Below are positions 34,401-42,770 of a DNA stretch of 62,884 bases, one piece after another. Source of the stretch: Verrucomicrobiota bacterium. GTDB lineage: Bacteria; Verrucomicrobiota; Verrucomicrobiia; Verrucomicrobiales; Akkermansiaceae. Below the pieces are notes generated by a model. It did no database searches. It worked only from the letters and a program-made list of their open reading frames with translations, and was not told the DNA's origin. A program made the translations under genes and the position numbers. Each line of letters starts with the position of its first letter. Positions within the stretch are counted from its first letter, which is position 1. The stretch is from the NCBI GenBank assembly GCA_004293285.1, contig RDYF01000020.1:1-62884 (forward strand). The letters run 5' to 3'.

Positions 34401-34850
34401 ATCGTAGATGCGTTGTTACTCCGATACCGTGAAGGAGAAATGCCGATTGTTCAATCACGGAAACGAGAAAGTTTTTCTGCGGAGAGACGAGATTTCCCTC
34501 AACCTTCGCAATGTTTTTCTATCCACCCTACACGGCGATCCAGCCCGGGAAAGCCATGCTTTGTCAGGAAGACAAAGAAGAACCGTTGGTCTCGATGGAG
34601 GGACGCTGAGTTGACAGAATTGGACAATTTTCCGAATGACCAGAGAAGGCGATGAATCCCTATTCGAGAAACCTGAGCAACGCGAGATCGGAGTGATGAA
34701 TCGCAGATCGTTGCCATGACGAAATTCGGAAAAATTCTGAAATTCTGTCAAAACCAGCCCGAGAGCCGACTCCTTTCCTATCATGGGAGATCCGCTCTCT
34801 AACTTGATCGCCATGATCCCCCACTACTCGCAAGCGTGCTTGCTTCTCCA
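34401..34850. other. 450-bp gene-free stretch between the DUF1501 gene and mscL
   Basis: No frame here looks coding; open frames have no family resemblance and a non-coding composition. It holds a perfect 7-bp hairpin at 34559-34577 (CTTTGTC AGGAA GACAAAG), the 141-nt nested inverted repeat at 34611-34751, and a GCAAGC/GCTTGC palindrome at 34830-34843 just after the DUF1501 stop. It should contain the mscL promoter, but I could not single one out. Confidence 0.7.
34611..34751. repeat. 141-nt nested inverted repeat (structured RNA or MITE-like element)
   Basis: TTGACAGAATT (34611-34621) is matched exactly by AATTCTGTCAA (34741-34751). Next inside, AATTTTCCGAAT (34626-34637) pairs with ATTCGGAAAAATT (34724-34736) with one extra A. 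Further inside, GCAACG (34677-34682) pairs with CGTTGC (34709-34714). The arms are thus about 27-28 nt with few mismatches and an inner stem between them. No target-site duplication is evident. Confidence 0.75.
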
Positions 34851-36164
34851 CTAGGTGAAAATCGGCATCTTGGGATACTTGGCCTTGAGAATTTCGTGCG
34901 ATGGCGTTTTGAGAAAATCTTCCAACACGGTCGCATAGACACTGCGGAAATCGGTCGTGAATTTCAAATCGCCTTGGCTCAAATCGGTCAGACTCGGATG
35001 CTTGCCAAATAATCCACCGGTCACCGGCGCACCTGCCAAAAAGAGACAGGAGCCTTGTCCGTGATCCGTGCCGCCACTGGCGTTCTCTCCCACTCTCCGA
35101 CCGAACTCGGAAAAGGTCATGACGGTCACGCGGTCGGCATTCCCCTGCTCTTTCAAATCCGTCAGAAATGACTTCATTGCACTATCGAGCTGCGCCAGCA
35201 AGCGGTCGTGCGAATTGACCTGATTGTTGTGCGTATCAAATCCACCATGACTGACGTAAAAGATGCGCGTCGGCAATCCCCCAGCAATCATCCGCGATAC
35301 CAAGTTTAAGCTGCGTGCCAACGCAGTTCCTTCATAGACGACGCGCGACCGATGTTTCGCGGCAATTTCGAGTATTTTGGCCGATGAAACACGCGCATCC
35401 ATCGCCACTCGTTCAAGGAAGTCTAAGTTCGATTCACCGCGTATGATACCCGGACGACCACCGCCACTCATGCCAATGCTCGCCCCATCCATCGGCTCAT
35501 CCACTTCGTCGTGCATTTCTGGCTGATTGATTTGCGCAAAAAATTCCTCGGCTTGCGATTTCTCGCCGCCTTGATGAATCCACCGATAGAGCTCGGGCGA
35601 AGACAGACAAACACCCGAATTTTTCATCGCGCCAAAGGACTCAGGCTGGGTTTTGTTGAAGCTCATCCCGACAGTGGGATCGGCTCCATCACAAGCGTGA
35701 TCGAAATACCGACCAATCCAACCAGTGCTCGATCGCTGGCTCGGATCTGCGGTTTCCCAGATCGAGGTGGAAATGAAATGCGAGCGATTGGGATTCGGAT
35801 AACCCACACCTTGCACCACAGCTAAGTCGCCTTGTTGGTAGAGCGAACCAAGAAAGGGCATTTTCGCATTCAGACCTCGATAGTCATCGAGCTTGATGAC
35901 ATCTTTCTCGGTTTTGCGAATGCGCGTTCTTGCCCGATGATAAGCGTCATCAGCATAGGGCACCAGAGTATTTAAGCCATCGTTGCCCCCCGCCAACTGG
36001 ATCACCACCAAAATCGGACCATCTTTCCCCGTGGTGAATTGCGTTGCGAGGTCACGCGTGGATTGATCCATCGCCGCGAAGGTTTGGTTGACAAAACCCG
36101 GCACAGTCCATGTCGCCGATGCCCCTAGCAAGGCGGTGCGCAAAAAGTCTCTTCTCGTTTTCAT
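34851..36164 (-). CDS. DUF1501 family protein, Tat-exported (second copy)
   Basis: The 437-aa product has a Tat signal (KTRRDFLRTALLGASATWTV). DUF1501 blocks are VVIQLAGGNDGLNTLVPY near residue 55, YVSHGGFDTHNNQ near residue 300 and MTFSEFGRRVGENASGGTDH near residue 345. It differs clearly from the DUF1501 protein at 2940-4355 and belongs to the class paired with DUF1800, which precedes it by 13 bp. Export and a metal-dependent hydrolase-like fold are expected; the substrate is unknown. Confidence 0.93.
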   Translation of the reverse strand: MKTRRDFLRTALLGASATWTVPGFVNQTFAAMDQSTRDLATQFTTGKDGPILVVIQLAGGNDGLNTLVPYADDAYHRARTRIRKTEKDVIKLDDYRGLNAKMPFLGSLYQQGDLAVVQGVGYPNPNRSHFISTSIWETADPSQRSSTGWIGRYFDHACDGADPTVGMSFNKTQPESFGAMKNSGVCLSSPELYRWIHQGGEKSQAEEFFAQINQPEMHDEVDEPMDGASIGMSGGGRPGIIRGESNLDFLERVAMDARVSSAKILEIAAKHRSRVVYEGTALARSLNLVSRMIAGGLPTRIFYVSHGGFDTHNNQVNSHDRLLAQLDSAMKSFLTDLKEQGNADRVTVMTFSEFGRRVGENASGGTDHGQGSCLFLAGAPVTGGLFGKHPSLTDLSQGDLKFTTDFRSVYATVLEDFLKTPSHEILKAKYPKMPIFT

Positions 36165-36177
36165 GGTGATGTTTCTG

Positions 36178-37710
36178 TTAGGTGAGTTGATAGTGAGGTG
36201 TGCTAAGCATCAAGTGAACAAGCTCCGCCAGTTCTTGGTTGGTGAAAATGACGCCCTTTTTCTCTGCAGCATAGGCGACAAAGCGTTCGCGCACAGGTTC
36301 TGGGAGATCGCGTTGAAAAAATCGCTGAATCAGAAGATCGATCATTTTGGCCAGATCATCCCGACGGCTTCTCGGCACCAATCGATCATAATCCGGAGTA
36401 GCCGTGGAGCCTGACACACGCTTTTTCATGCCCTGGATTTTTTTCATGCCGACGACAGCCTTGCCACCCGCATTGCCGCCGCCAAGGCTGAGGTCACCTG
36501 CGATCCGATAACGCGCCAGAAGGGTGTTGGTGTTGATCCATGCTTTTCCCCAATCCCAGCCAGCAACATTAGGGGGAGCAAAAAGAATTTGCCCGAGCTG
36601 GGTCTGAACCGACAACGAATACAAGGGCGACGAATGATGGATCTGAAGCTGTTTTTGCAATTGCACGTAGTAGCACACCGGCGACTTGATTTGATTCGCC
36701 ACGCAGTGAGGTGCGTAAAACTCCTGAGAAAGAAAGATCTCGCGAAGCAACGGCACGATTTCGTAATTCGCGCGCCGCAAGGTTTCTCCCATGGCTTTGA
36801 CCGCATTTTCTGGCGGATTTTCGTAAGCAAAAAACTCCCACAGTTTGCGCGCCAAAAATTCGGCGGGCTGTTTTTGTTCGAAAATCACTTCGATGATTCC
36901 CTCGCCGTCATAACGACCCGTCTTGCCGAGAAAAGTTTTCTCGCCCTCATCCCACTGCCGCTTGCGATGGCTCACAGCTCCGGTCAAGCGATTGACTTCG
37001 TATCCCGTAAAGGCGCGCGCCGCCTCGCGAATGTCTTGCTCGCTGTATCCACCTGGACCAAGCGTGAAGAGCTCCATCACTTCGCGCGCAAAATTTTCGT
37101 TAGGCTTGCCTTTTTTCGAGCTGGGCAGATCAAGATAGAGCATCATCGCAGCATCGCGCGCAAGGTCCTGCGTCAGTTCGCGGAAATTTCCCAATGCATG
37201 CACACGAAAGGTCTGGTTTTGCTTGAGCAGAAGATACGGCTGACGCACTTTCTGCACGCTGGTCGCGAAGTGATCATGCCAAAACAAGGTCATTTTTTCG
37301 CGAAGTGGAGCAGCAGTGTGCTGCATCCGATCCAGCCACCACTGCTGCAAGTCCAGACCACGACGTCGATCCATCTGCTGAAACTTGCGCTGCACTTCAC
37401 GGCGCTTGCGGTCTGCCTCCGCAGGGGAAAGATCTCGACTCGCCAAGCGCTGCTCGCGAATCGCTACCATTTTTTCACGAGCTTCCGCACGAATTTTTTC
37501 AGGATCAGCCCAGTCGGGTGGAGGGAGAAATTCTGCCGCATCGCTCGCAGTCAGCAGTTTTTCCACGGCTTTTTCTCTTCCCCAGCTATGCCACTTCGTA
37601 ATTTCCTCAGGGTTCGCGCCAAAGCCAGCGCGATTGAGCAAATGCGCCGCTTCCTGCCAACTCCATGATCCTTGTGCTTTGGGTAACATCTCGATGATTT
37701 CTTTTCTCAT
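36178..37710 (-). CDS. DUF1800 family protein
   Basis: The 510-aa protein shows the DUF1800 opening WQEAAHLLNRAGFGANPEEI and later WHDHFATSVQKV, NENFAREVMELFTLGPGGYS, EAARAFTGYEV, and PPNVAGWDWGKAWINTNTLL. It is nearly always found upstream of a DUF1501 gene, as here. No clear signal peptide is seen, so export may depend on its Tat-carrying partner (inference). The start may be MLPKAQG, seven codons in (37689). Confidence 0.92.
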   Translation of the reverse strand: MRKEIIEMLPKAQGSWSWQEAAHLLNRAGFGANPEEITKWHSWGREKAVEKLLTASDAAEFLPPPDWADPEKIRAEAREKMVAIREQRLASRDLSPAEADRKRREVQRKFQQMDRRRGLDLQQWWLDRMQHTAAPLREKMTLFWHDHFATSVQKVRQPYLLLKQNQTFRVHALGNFRELTQDLARDAAMMLYLDLPSSKKGKPNENFAREVMELFTLGPGGYSEQDIREAARAFTGYEVNRLTGAVSHRKRQWDEGEKTFLGKTGRYDGEGIIEVIFEQKQPAEFLARKLWEFFAYENPPENAVKAMGETLRRANYEIVPLLREIFLSQEFYAPHCVANQIKSPVCYYVQLQKQLQIHHSSPLYSLSVQTQLGQILFAPPNVAGWDWGKAWINTNTLLARYRIAGDLSLGGGNAGGKAVVGMKKIQGMKKRVSGSTATPDYDRLVPRSRRDDLAKMIDLLIQRFFQRDLPEPVRERFVAYAAEKKGVIFTNQELAELVHLMLSTPHYQLT

Positions 37711-37809
37711 GAAAAACCGCGCGACAAAGAAAGTTGCGCTCTCCGCATGACAATCCTGAACACATCATTTTCGCTTGCAGCAAACTCCTTCCTGAGGCAA
37801 GTTGCCACC

Positions 37810-38112
37810 ATGCAACACGTCGCGAACCAACTTCGGTCTTTTCTCCAATACTACGCTGTTCAATTGATCGAGCATCCCGATCAGGCGCAGTTGCGCGTCG
37901 CAGAAGTCGGACCCAACCGCCTGCGCTTTCGGCTGATTTTGGATTCTTCGGATGTGGCACTACTCATCGGTCGCAATGGCTTCACCGCATCGTCGATCCG
38001 CAGCGTCATGAAAGCCGCCGCCGATCGCGAAAATGTTCAGTTCACCCTGCAAATTCACTCGCACGAGGAAGAAGCGGAACGCGCCGCACGCGAGGATTCT
38101 GCCGCGTCGTAA
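37810..38112 (+). CDS. khpA: KH-domain RNA-binding protein KhpA-like
   Basis: The 100-aa protein has the single KH domain of the YlqC/KhpA family: QYYAVQLIEHPDQAQLRV, then VALLIGRNGFTASSIRSVMK with the GxxG loop (GRNG). KhpA proteins bind RNA, in some species together with KhpB/Jag. The ATG at 37810 (MQHVANQLRSFLQYY) is preferred; a 21-codon extension is open upstream. The tail is charged and Ala-rich. Confidence 0.85.
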   Translation: MQHVANQLRSFLQYYAVQLIEHPDQAQLRVAEVGPNRLRFRLILDSSDVALLIGRNGFTASSIRSVMKAAADRENVQFTLQIHSHEEEAERAAREDSAAS

Positions 38113-38177
38113 GCGCATTTTCTCCTTTTTGAGCAAAAAATTTTCAGATTCTGACGCCAGCGGACGTATTAGGGCAG

Positions 38178-40349
38178 ATGAACGTATTGCGTCTTTTCTT
38201 CTGTCTTGCCTGCTTCGCCCATGCAGCACCTCTCGAGTTATGGTACCGCCAAGAAGCCAAGAATTGGCAAGAAGCTTTACCAGTTGGCAATGGCCGTCTC
38301 GGCGCAATGATTTTTGGCGGAGTTGCCAAGGAACGCCTTCAGTTCAATGAGCAGAGTCTGTGGACAGGCGATGAAATCACCATGGGTTGCTACCAGCCCT
38401 TTGGCGATGTCTATCTCGATTTCCCGCACCAAAATGTCACTGACTACCGTCGCTCGCTTTCGCTCGATGATGCGACCCATCGCGTTTCCTACGTGTCCGA
38501 CGGCGTACGCTACCAACGCGAAATGTTGAGCTCGTACCCGCATCAGTGCATCGTACTCCGACTCAGCTGCGACCAACCCGGCAAACTCCAATTTAGGATT
38601 CGCCTGAAAAGTGCGCAAAAAGCCACTGCGGGGGTGACGAAGCAGGCCCTTACGAGCCGTGGAACTCTTGCCAATGGGCTGGCGTTTGAAGCGCAAATCC
38701 GCTGCCAACTGCAAGGCGGCAAACTCGAAGTTACGACCGATGGCTGGAACATCCAAGGTGCCCAAGAGGCCATCATTTATCTCAGTGCCGCGACTTCCTT
38801 TGCGAATGATCCCGACAAAAAATGGCGAGGTTCTGCTCCTGAAAGCAAAAATCAACAAGTCCTAGCGAAGGTGATGAAGATTCCGTATCAAGAACTTGTC
38901 GCATCGCATCGCCAAGACTACCAACAATTGTTTCAGCGCTGCTCGCTGGAACTGGAGGGACATGCCGCTGAATTGCCTACGGATGAACGACTCCTCGCTT
39001 ACCAGAAAAAACCCGAACCCGCCTTTGACGCGCTGTTTTTTCAATACGGTCGCTACCTGTTGATCAGCAGCTCCCGCCCGGGTGGATTGCCCGCAAATTT
39101 GCAAGGCATTTGGAATGCCGACATGAAACCCGCTTGGTACTGCGGCTACACGACCAACATCAATGTCGAGATGAATTACTGGCTTGCGGAACCAACGAAC
39201 TTGAGCGAATGCCACCAACCGCTGCTCACATGGATTGAAAATCTTGCCAAGGTTCGCAAAAAGAATCAACAGCCCGCCATCGCCACGGATCGGGGGTGGA
39301 TGATCTACAGCACCAATAACCCCATGGGCGGAAATTCGACTTGGGGCATTCACCGACCCGGTAGCGCATGGCTCAGTCAGCATTTCTGGACACACTATAC
39401 CTACCAAGGAGATCTCGATTTTTTGCGCAAGCGCGCTTACCCGATGCTGAAGGAGCTAACACAATACTGGGAGAGCTATCTGGTGAAAGATCATGGCAAA
39501 TGGATCACCCCTACCGGTTGGTCGCCCGAACATGGCCCCGTCAAAGTCAAAAACCGCATTGTGATGAAAGAAGGAGATCGCACGCCTCGCCCTGGTGCCT
39601 CGTATGACCAACAAATCGTCTGGGATCTTTTCACAAATTTTATCGAAGCTTCTACCGTGCTGAATCTGGATCCCGACTACCGTGAAAAAATCATCGCTAT
39701 GCGCCGCGATCTGCTAGGGCCTCAAATCGGACGCTGGGGCCAATTGCAAGAGTGGCGTGAAGATGTCGATGACCCCAAATGCCGTCATCGCCATGTGTCT
39801 CACCTATTCGCGGTGCATCCCGGACGACAAATCACTCCGGTTACGACGCCCGAGCTGGCAAAAGCTGCTGCCGTATCACTCAGCGCCCGTGGCGATTCTG
39901 GCACTGGCTGGAGCATTGCCTGGAAAATCAACTTTTGGGCTCGCCTAGCCGAAGGAGAACGCACACATCGCTTGCTCCGCAATCTCCTCACTCCTGCCAC
40001 CAAGGGCGGTCGAGTTTATTTCAATCTGTTCGACACCCATCCACCTTTTCAGATTGATGGCAATTTTGGCGCGACCGCTGGCATGACGGAAATGCTGCTG
40101 CAAAGCCACGCTCAAGAGAATGGTCTCCCTGTCATCGATCTATTGCCTGCACTTCCCCCGCTCTGGAAGTCTGGCAGCATCCAGGGCCTGCGCGCTCGCG
40201 GAGGCTATCAAATTGACATCGCTTGGACTGATGGAAAATTGCACAACGCAAAAATCCATTCTCTCAGTGGCAAGCCCTGCCTCGTGCGTTATGGTTCGCG
40301 CAAAGAAAAAATCACGATTGCACGCGGACAATCGAAACTCTGGCAGTAA
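38178..40349 (+). CDS. GH95 family glycoside hydrolase (alpha-L-fucosidase type)
   Basis: The 723-aa protein has a short signal peptide ([13 protein letters not shown]). The GH95 N-terminal domain begins [20 protein letters not shown], with [13 protein letters not shown]. The (alpha/alpha)6 barrel shows [20 protein letters not shown], whose Asn pair corresponds to catalytic residues in AfcA, then GWSPEHGP (candidate Glu) and [19 protein letters not shown] (candidate Asp). The family inverts 1,2-alpha-L-fucosides or L-galactosides. It is somewhat shorter than many members, mainly around residue 215, where FANDPDKKW runs into the next block. No sugar transporter is nearby. Confidence 0.93.
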   Translation: MNVLRLFFCLACFAHAAPLELWYRQEAKNWQEALPVGNGRLGAMIFGGVAKERLQFNEQSLWTGDEITMGCYQPFGDVYLDFPHQNVTDYRRSLSLDDATHRVSYVSDGVRYQREMLSSYPHQCIVLRLSCDQPGKLQFRIRLKSAQKATAGVTKQALTSRGTLANGLAFEAQIRCQLQGGKLEVTTDGWNIQGAQEAIIYLSAATSFANDPDKKWRGSAPESKNQQVLAKVMKIPYQELVASHRQDYQQLFQRCSLELEGHAAELPTDERLLAYQKKPEPAFDALFFQYGRYLLISSSRPGGLPANLQGIWNADMKPAWYCGYTTNINVEMNYWLAEPTNLSECHQPLLTWIENLAKVRKKNQQPAIATDRGWMIYSTNNPMGGNSTWGIHRPGSAWLSQHFWTHYTYQGDLDFLRKRAYPMLKELTQYWESYLVKDHGKWITPTGWSPEHGPVKVKNRIVMKEGDRTPRPGASYDQQIVWDLFTNFIEASTVLNLDPDYREKIIAMRRDLLGPQIGRWGQLQEWREDVDDPKCRHRHVSHLFAVHPGRQITPVTTPELAKAAAVSLSARGDSGTGWSIAWKINFWARLAEGERTHRLLRNLLTPATKGGRVYFNLFDTHPPFQIDGNFGATAGMTEMLLQSHAQENGLPVIDLLPALPPLWKSGSIQGLRARGGYQIDIAWTDGKLHNAKIHSLSGKPCLVRYGSRKEKITIARGQSKLWQ

Positions 40350-40434
40350 GCCGCGGCAGAGATTTTTCCGATCTTTTTCGAAAAAAGTTGGATTTTGATC
40401 GAATATCTTCGCAGATTGTGCGTCGAAAAAGTCG

Positions 40435-40977
40435 ATGAAATATCTCCACTTGCATGCATTATTGTCTCTGGGACTTACGATCTCTGCTCTGGCACAAACC
40501 CATCGCGAAATCGTGCGCGACAGCTCGGGACGACTGGTTCAGACCATCGAACGCCGTGTCGGACCCAATGGTCAAATCAGTAGCACCACCCGCGATGCGG
40601 CGGGGCGCCTGGTTCAACAATCTACCACCCATGTATCGCCTAGCGGACGTGCGACAACCCAGTATCGGGACTCCAGTGGACGACTGACGGGCACAGCACA
40701 GAGCCAAGCTCTCGGTGTGGCGCAAAAAACACAATTCCGCGATGCCTCGGGACGTCTGACAGGAACGGCTACGACTCGTCTGCCATCGAACCACAGCATT
40801 CAAACGCAATTTCGCGATAGCTCTGGTAGACTCACCGGACAATCCCAAACACATCAATCGGGTCGCGCGTTTTCAACTCAAGAACGCGATGCCACAGGAC
40901 GTCTCTCCGGACAAAGCCAAGGCTTCGGCCTTGTTCCCGGTCGTCCACCAGTGCCTCCCAATGTGCCGAAAAAATGA
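40435..40977 (+). CDS. Secreted RDSSGRL-repeat protein
   Basis: The 180-aa product has a signal peptide (LHALLSLGLTISALA, cleavage near residue 21). From residue 28 six units of 24-25 aa each begin R-D-[SA]-[SAT]-G-R-L (RDSSGRLVQT, RDAAGRLVQQ, RDSSGRLTGT, RDASGRLTGT, RDSSGRLTGQ, RDATGRLSGQ), followed by Thr/Gln-rich strands. The tail is Pro-rich. The pattern recalls the YD/RHS repeats of secreted beta-structures, but without Tyr, so a small beta-solenoid-like surface protein is plausible (inference). It lies between GH95 and ThuA genes. Confidence 0.8.
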   Translation: MKYLHLHALLSLGLTISALAQTHREIVRDSSGRLVQTIERRVGPNGQISSTTRDAAGRLVQQSTTHVSPSGRATTQYRDSSGRLTGTAQSQALGVAQKTQFRDASGRLTGTATTRLPSNHSIQTQFRDSSGRLTGQSQTHQSGRAFSTQERDATGRLSGQSQGFGLVPGRPPVPPNVPKK

Positions 40978-41041
40978 TTTTTCGGAATTTTTGCCTCGTC
41001 GGGATAAATTTCTCAGATTATCACGTAATCCCTATCACGTT

Positions 41042-41899
41042 ATGTTGAAGAAACTCATTCTCCTCACCAGTGCCGTCGCAAGCCTTAGCGCTAGCGCAGC
41101 AGAAGTCGAACCACTCAAAGTCTTGCTCGTCATCGGCGGTTGCTGCCACGACTACGGCAAACAACAATTCCTGCTCGCAGAAGGCATTGAGTCTCGTGTT
41201 CACAGTAAGGTTACCATTGAATACACGGCGGATGGCTCGACGCGACCTCAGTTCGCCATTTATCAAAATGCCGACTGGGCAAAAAAGTATGATGTCGTGA
41301 TCCACGATGAATGCGCCGCTGACATCACCGATGCCAAAACGATCGATAACATCGTCAACGCCCATCGCGATGGTGTTCCCGCTGTCAATTTGCACTGCGC
41401 CATGCATTCCTATCGCAGCGGTAATTTCCAACAACCCATGAGCCCCGATGCCCCTGAAGCGAAGTGGTTTAACTTGCTCGGCCTCCAGTCGTCGGGCCAT
41501 GGCCCTCAAAAGCCCATTGCTGTCACTTACACTGCGAAAGATCACCCCATTGTCAAAGGCCTGAGCGATTGGACCACCATCAATGAGGAACTCTACAACA
41601 ACGTCCATGGCCTGGAAGGCAATTTCAAAACTTGGCCCAGCGCCAAGCCTCTTGCCTACGGCAAACAAGACGCCGGTGATCAACCTGGGGTAAATCATGC
41701 AGTGGTCGCTTGGACGAATGAGTTCGGACCCAACAAAACTCGCATTTTTAACACCACCCTCGGCCACAACAATCAAACGATCGAAGATGATCGCTACATG
41801 CAACTCGTCTGCCGCGGTCTCCTTTGGGCCTGTGGCAAATTGGACGACAAAGGCATGGTCAAGCCGGGCTATGTCTCACGACGCTATCAAAAGAAGTAA
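41042..41899 (+). CDS. ThuA-domain protein, secreted
   Basis: The 285-aa product has a signal peptide (KKLILLTSAVASLSASA). The ThuA (trehalose-utilisation, class I glutamine amidotransferase-like) fold is visible: LKVLLVIGGCCHDYGKQQ, KKYDVVIHDECAADIT, VPAVNLHCAMHSYR, DHPIVKGLSDWTTINEELY and IFNTTLGHNNQTIEDDRYM. The family is abundant in Planctomycetes and Verrucomicrobia and linked to sugar catabolism, but no reaction is established. The ATG at 41042 is chosen for the signal peptide. A bidirectional terminator follows. Confidence 0.9.
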   Translation: MLKKLILLTSAVASLSASAAEVEPLKVLLVIGGCCHDYGKQQFLLAEGIESRVHSKVTIEYTADGSTRPQFAIYQNADWAKKYDVVIHDECAADITDAKTIDNIVNAHRDGVPAVNLHCAMHSYRSGNFQQPMSPDAPEAKWFNLLGLQSSGHGPQKPIAVTYTAKDHPIVKGLSDWTTINEELYNNVHGLEGNFKTWPSAKPLAYGKQDAGDQPGVNHAVVAWTNEFGPNKTRIFNTTLGHNNQTIEDDRYMQLVCRGLLWACGKLDDKGMVKPGYVSRRYQKK

Positions 41900-41924
41900 T
41901 TCTTTTGGAAAACACCGCCGATCC

Positions 41925-41960
41925 AAAAAACAAGCTCCCAGCCATGGGAGCTTGTTTCGT
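41925..41960. terminator. Bidirectional intrinsic terminator
   Basis: A 12-bp perfect stem (AACAAGCTCCCA / TGGGAGCTTGTT) with a 4-nt loop, flanked by an A-run on the left and T-rich sequence on the right. It lies between converging thuA and hpf. Confidence 0.88.
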
Positions 41961-41980
41961 TTGAGCCGAATCACCAGATC

Positions 41981-42583
41981 TTAGGATTCCAGCATCTCAG
42001 AGCGTAGGTTGATCGACGCATATTCACCGTCTTTGCGACGATAGATGATGGTCAGACAACCGCGACGAGCCGATTTGTAGAGCACAAAGGGACGATCGCC
42101 CAACTCCAGCTCCATGATGGCGTCCTCTTTGTACATCGTGCGCAATTGATATTTATCGGGATGAATGATGAATGGCTCCGGATCGTGCGCCGAATCCTCG
42201 GGGTGATCCATCGCTTCTTCGGTGAAATAACGCTCTTCCAAGTAACGGATCGACTCGTTGCGATGGGGACGATTGCGCTTCAGCAAGCGCGTTTTTTGTT
42301 TCCTCATCCGACGCGCAATTTTTTCAATCGTGGCATCCATGGCCGCATACATGCTACGGTCTTCGCTGTGAGCCTCGATGGTGATGTGATTGGCACAAAA
42401 TAAAATGATCTCCGCAATGTGGCGGTTTTTCTGCACATCCAAAATGACCTTTGCCTCGATGATTTTCGGGTAATCTAGATGCAGACTTTCGATTTTTTTC
42501 TCGGCGTATTCCCGCAACGCTGGAGTCAATTCTTCATGGCGTACGGTAATAGTAATCGGTGGATTTACGTTTGCAGTTTGCAT
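41981..42583 (-). CDS. hpf: Ribosome hibernation promoting factor, long form
   Basis: The 200-aa protein has an N-terminal S30AE domain (ITITVRHEELTPALREYAEK; HRNESIRYLEE marks its end) and a C-terminal dimerisation domain (KYQLRTMYKEDAIMELELGD; FVLYKSARRGCLTIIYRRKD). Long HPF drives 100S ribosome dimers in stationary phase. A strong palindrome lies 24 bp upstream of the start and may control it. Confidence 0.94.
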   Translation of the reverse strand: MQTANVNPPITITVRHEELTPALREYAEKKIESLHLDYPKIIEAKVILDVQKNRHIAEIILFCANHITIEAHSEDRSMYAAMDATIEKIARRMRKQKTRLLKRNRPHRNESIRYLEERYFTEEAMDHPEDSAHDPEPFIIHPDKYQLRTMYKEDAIMELELGDRPFVLYKSARRGCLTIIYRRKDGEYASINLRSEMLES

Positions 42584-42606
42584 AATGTTTATCTTCTATT
42601 GTTAGA

Positions 42607-42627
42607 GAAATGAAACCATTTCATTTC
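42607..42627. promoter_or_regulatory. 21-bp palindrome in the hpf upstream region
   Basis: GAAATGAAA CCA TTTCATTTC is a perfect 9-bp inverted repeat with a 3-nt centre, lying 24 bp upstream of the hpf ATG. It could be an operator or a leader hairpin. I do not recognise a known regulator site. Confidence 0.55.
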
Positions 42628-42770
42628 AATAATCATTATGCATGAAAACTCAAGAATGGCGATGAGAAAAACACAGATTTTTTCCATCGACACTTTTTTC
42701 TCAGAGCCACGATAGCGGCAAGCATCGAACGCCCTCTGAAACCGAACGGATCATCCTTTTGGACCATCAA

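Noticed and set aside
34455..34814. Minus-strand open frame of 119 codons in the mscL upstream gap
   Set aside because: Serine/Arg/Leu-rich translation without domain, crossing the inverted repeat; looks like translated non-coding DNA.
36589..37668. Plus-strand open frame of 359 codons opposite the DUF1800 gene
   Set aside because: Antisense shadow; the DUF1800 motifs on the minus strand explain the region.
40516..40960. Regularly spaced repeats suggesting a CRISPR-like array
   Set aside because: The repeats are in-frame protein repeats with diverged DNA and no spacer structure; no cas gene is near.
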